Below, one piece after another: positions 30,137-30,921 of a stretch of DNA of 30,921 nucleotides. Each line of letters opens with the position of its first letter. The first letter of the stretch is position 1. Location of the stretch: positions 1 to 30,921 of the IMG/VR virus record IMGVR_UViG_3300020392_001319; one strand, 5' to 3'. The position numbers and the translations under genes are program-made. The DNA is from a virus. Under the pieces are notes generated by a model. It had not been told where the DNA came from and did no database searches. It saw nothing but the letters and a program-made list of their open reading frames with translations.

Positions 30137-30732
30137 ACAACCTCAACTGCTCCGAATGAAATTCCATAAGTACTTACATCATCGGCATTCCAAGATGTTT
30201 CATTACTATTCAGTCGAAATACGCCAGAGGCGCTTGTGAGGTCTGCTGATACGCTTGTGCGACTTTTTCTTAGTGCAGGGAATATTTCTAGATTTGCGGC
30301 ACTCCCTGTGCCTGTGAAGTCTTCAACGACCTTATGTAAGGTACTATCACTTCCTGTTCCAAGTTGTATGTAATCCCCTGCCAATAATGTTTGATTATTT
30401 GTTACTGTCGCTGAAACAGTCCTATCACCTGCCGCCCCACTTATTGTTGCTGCCGTTGCTGTTCCTCTTGGGCTTGTTGCGTCTGGATCATTGAGTAAAA
30501 ATGAACCAAAACGACCGCGTAAACTTGCAAGAAAAGCAATCCACTGTTCTGCATTTGCTCTTTTCATTGGTGGCAATGTAATATCTGCCTCCCATCGCTC
30601 ACCACTGTAAGCATGGACTTGCCCTGCAAAGGTAAAAGGGCTTTCCGAATAAGAGACTGCATTGACCATTGTCCATGTAATTGACTTTATGCCTGTTGCT
30701 GTTGGTAATGCCAAAGGATATGTAATCGCCAT
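30133..30732 (-). CDS. minor tail protein (distal tail/tip)
   Basis: 199 aa. ITYPLALPTATGIKSITWTM, SESPFTFAGQVHAYSGERWE, ADITLPPMKRANAEQWIAFL and LRGRFGSFLLNDPDATSPRG form the conserved N-terminal half seen in proteins encoded between tape measure and DUF2163 genes in many siphoviruses. It is probably a distal-tail or hub protein. A beta-rich C-terminal half follows. The start shares TAATG with the tape-measure stop, and ATGA couples it to DUF2163. Confidence 0.82.
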   Translation of the reverse strand: MAITYPLALPTATGIKSITWTMVNAVSYSESPFTFAGQVHAYSGERWEADITLPPMKRANAEQWIAFLASLRGRFGSFLLNDPDATSPRGTATAATISGAAGDRTVSATVTNNQTLLAGDYIQLGTGSDSTLHKVVEDFTGTGSAANLEIFPALRKSRTSVSADLTSASGVFRLNSNETSWNADDVSTYGISFGAVEVV

Positions 30733-30921
30733 TATGCAAATGCCCTTCCAAAATTACCACCACGCCTTTTTGAATCTGTTACTGCATTTTTAGCATTTGC
30801 AGCTATTTCTGGCATCAGTGATCGAATTTCATTTCTGACCGTTTGTTGTATTCCTGTTGTAACATTTATATTTTGCACAACAGTTGAACCACCATTACCA
30901 CTCATTGCAGATCGTGTATTA
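30732..30921 (-). CDS. tail tape measure protein, C-terminus only (runs off right edge)
   Basis: The minus-strand frame ending at TAA 30734-30732 is open to the edge. It reads NGGSTVVQNINVTTGIQQTV, RNEIRSLMPEIAANAKNAVT and DSKRRGGNFGRAFA. The V-N-V-T-T-G-x-Q-Q-T-V and RRGG..G.AF pattern is typical of the C-terminus of tape measure (lambda gpH-like) proteins, which set tail length and enter the host during ejection. Only about 62 codons are visible. The gene order supports the call. Confidence 0.75.
   Translation of the reverse strand, partial: NTRSAMSGNGGSTVVQNINVTTGIQQTVRNEIRSLMPEIAANAKNAVTDSKRRGGNFGRAFA

Noticed and set aside
14412-30921. The late operon resembles a gene transfer agent (GTA holin, DUF2163, peptidase-like, J-like)
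   Set aside because: The same window carries initiator, ERF, SSB, RusA and early promoters. GTAs lack phage replication modules, so this is a phage with GTA-related tail genes.
1-30921. Integration system, tRNA genes or CRISPR array
   Set aside because: No integrase, excisionase, cloverleaf or regularly spaced repeat was seen. The 18-bp dispersed repeat is inverted and without an integrase, so it is not called an att site.

Overview
The window is part of a tailed-phage genome with a long non-contractile (siphovirus-like) tail. It is AT-rich. Tail-tip genes of the DUF2163/DUF6950/J-like type and a GTA-type 3TM holin point to a marine alphaproteobacterial host such as the SAR11, SAR116 or roseobacter groups. 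That host call is inference from gene content, not a match. There is no integrase, tRNA, rRNA or CRISPR array. Both ends are cut inside genes: a terminase-small-subunit-like gene at the left edge and the C-terminus of a tape measure protein at the right edge. Both run leftward, so the unseen part of the genome probably holds terminase, portal, capsid and head-tail genes.

Layout. (1) 1-957: start of the leftward packaging operon, then two small rightward early genes. (2) 931-3650, leftward: a DNA-modification-type cassette with an FkbM methyltransferase, a ParB-fold protein, a TET-associated glycosyltransferase (TAGT) and a TagD-like cytidylyltransferase. No TET/JBP oxygenase is in the window. 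(3) 3772-4961, leftward: a replication initiator-like HTH protein and a partner. (4) 5183-7615, rightward recombination operon: Gp157-like, ERF annealing protein, SSB, a DUF1367-like protein and a Ref/HNH-like protein. (5) 7585-12864, leftward early block: phosphomannomutase-like HAD enzyme, RusA, HTH proteins, a 459-aa protein of unknown function and several small genes. (6) 13036-13875, rightward: DUF932 protein, ended by a strong terminator, then a small gene. (7) 14140-30921, leftward late operon in which most genes overlap or nearly touch. Read in the direction of transcription it runs from the tape measure C-terminus through tail tip, J-like protein, fiber/adhesin genes and small membrane proteins to a GTA-type holin, a nuclease and a GH19 endolysin.

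The early genes appear to be tied together by one promoter class. Five sites, three rightward and two leftward, share GTAAATATT, 3 bp, TTGACA, 16-17 bp and TAGTnT, and each leads to a gene whose ribosome binding site reads GAGGTTC just before the ATG. The candidate late promoter lacks the upstream element. The adhesin region is also unusual. Two tail proteins carry cupredoxin-like domains with a complete His-Cys-His-Met ligand set, one inserted in an array of about twenty 23-residue repeats and one ahead of what looks like a seven-bladed beta-propeller. A third carries three LamG-like domains.

No stretch over 300 bases lacks a gene. The largest gaps are 4962-5182, 12865-13035, 295-433, 3651-3771 and 9125-9231. 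They hold the promoters, terminators and inverted repeats listed below. Three coupled microgenes (16397-16510, 16507-16668, 24818-24949) were found by direct translation.
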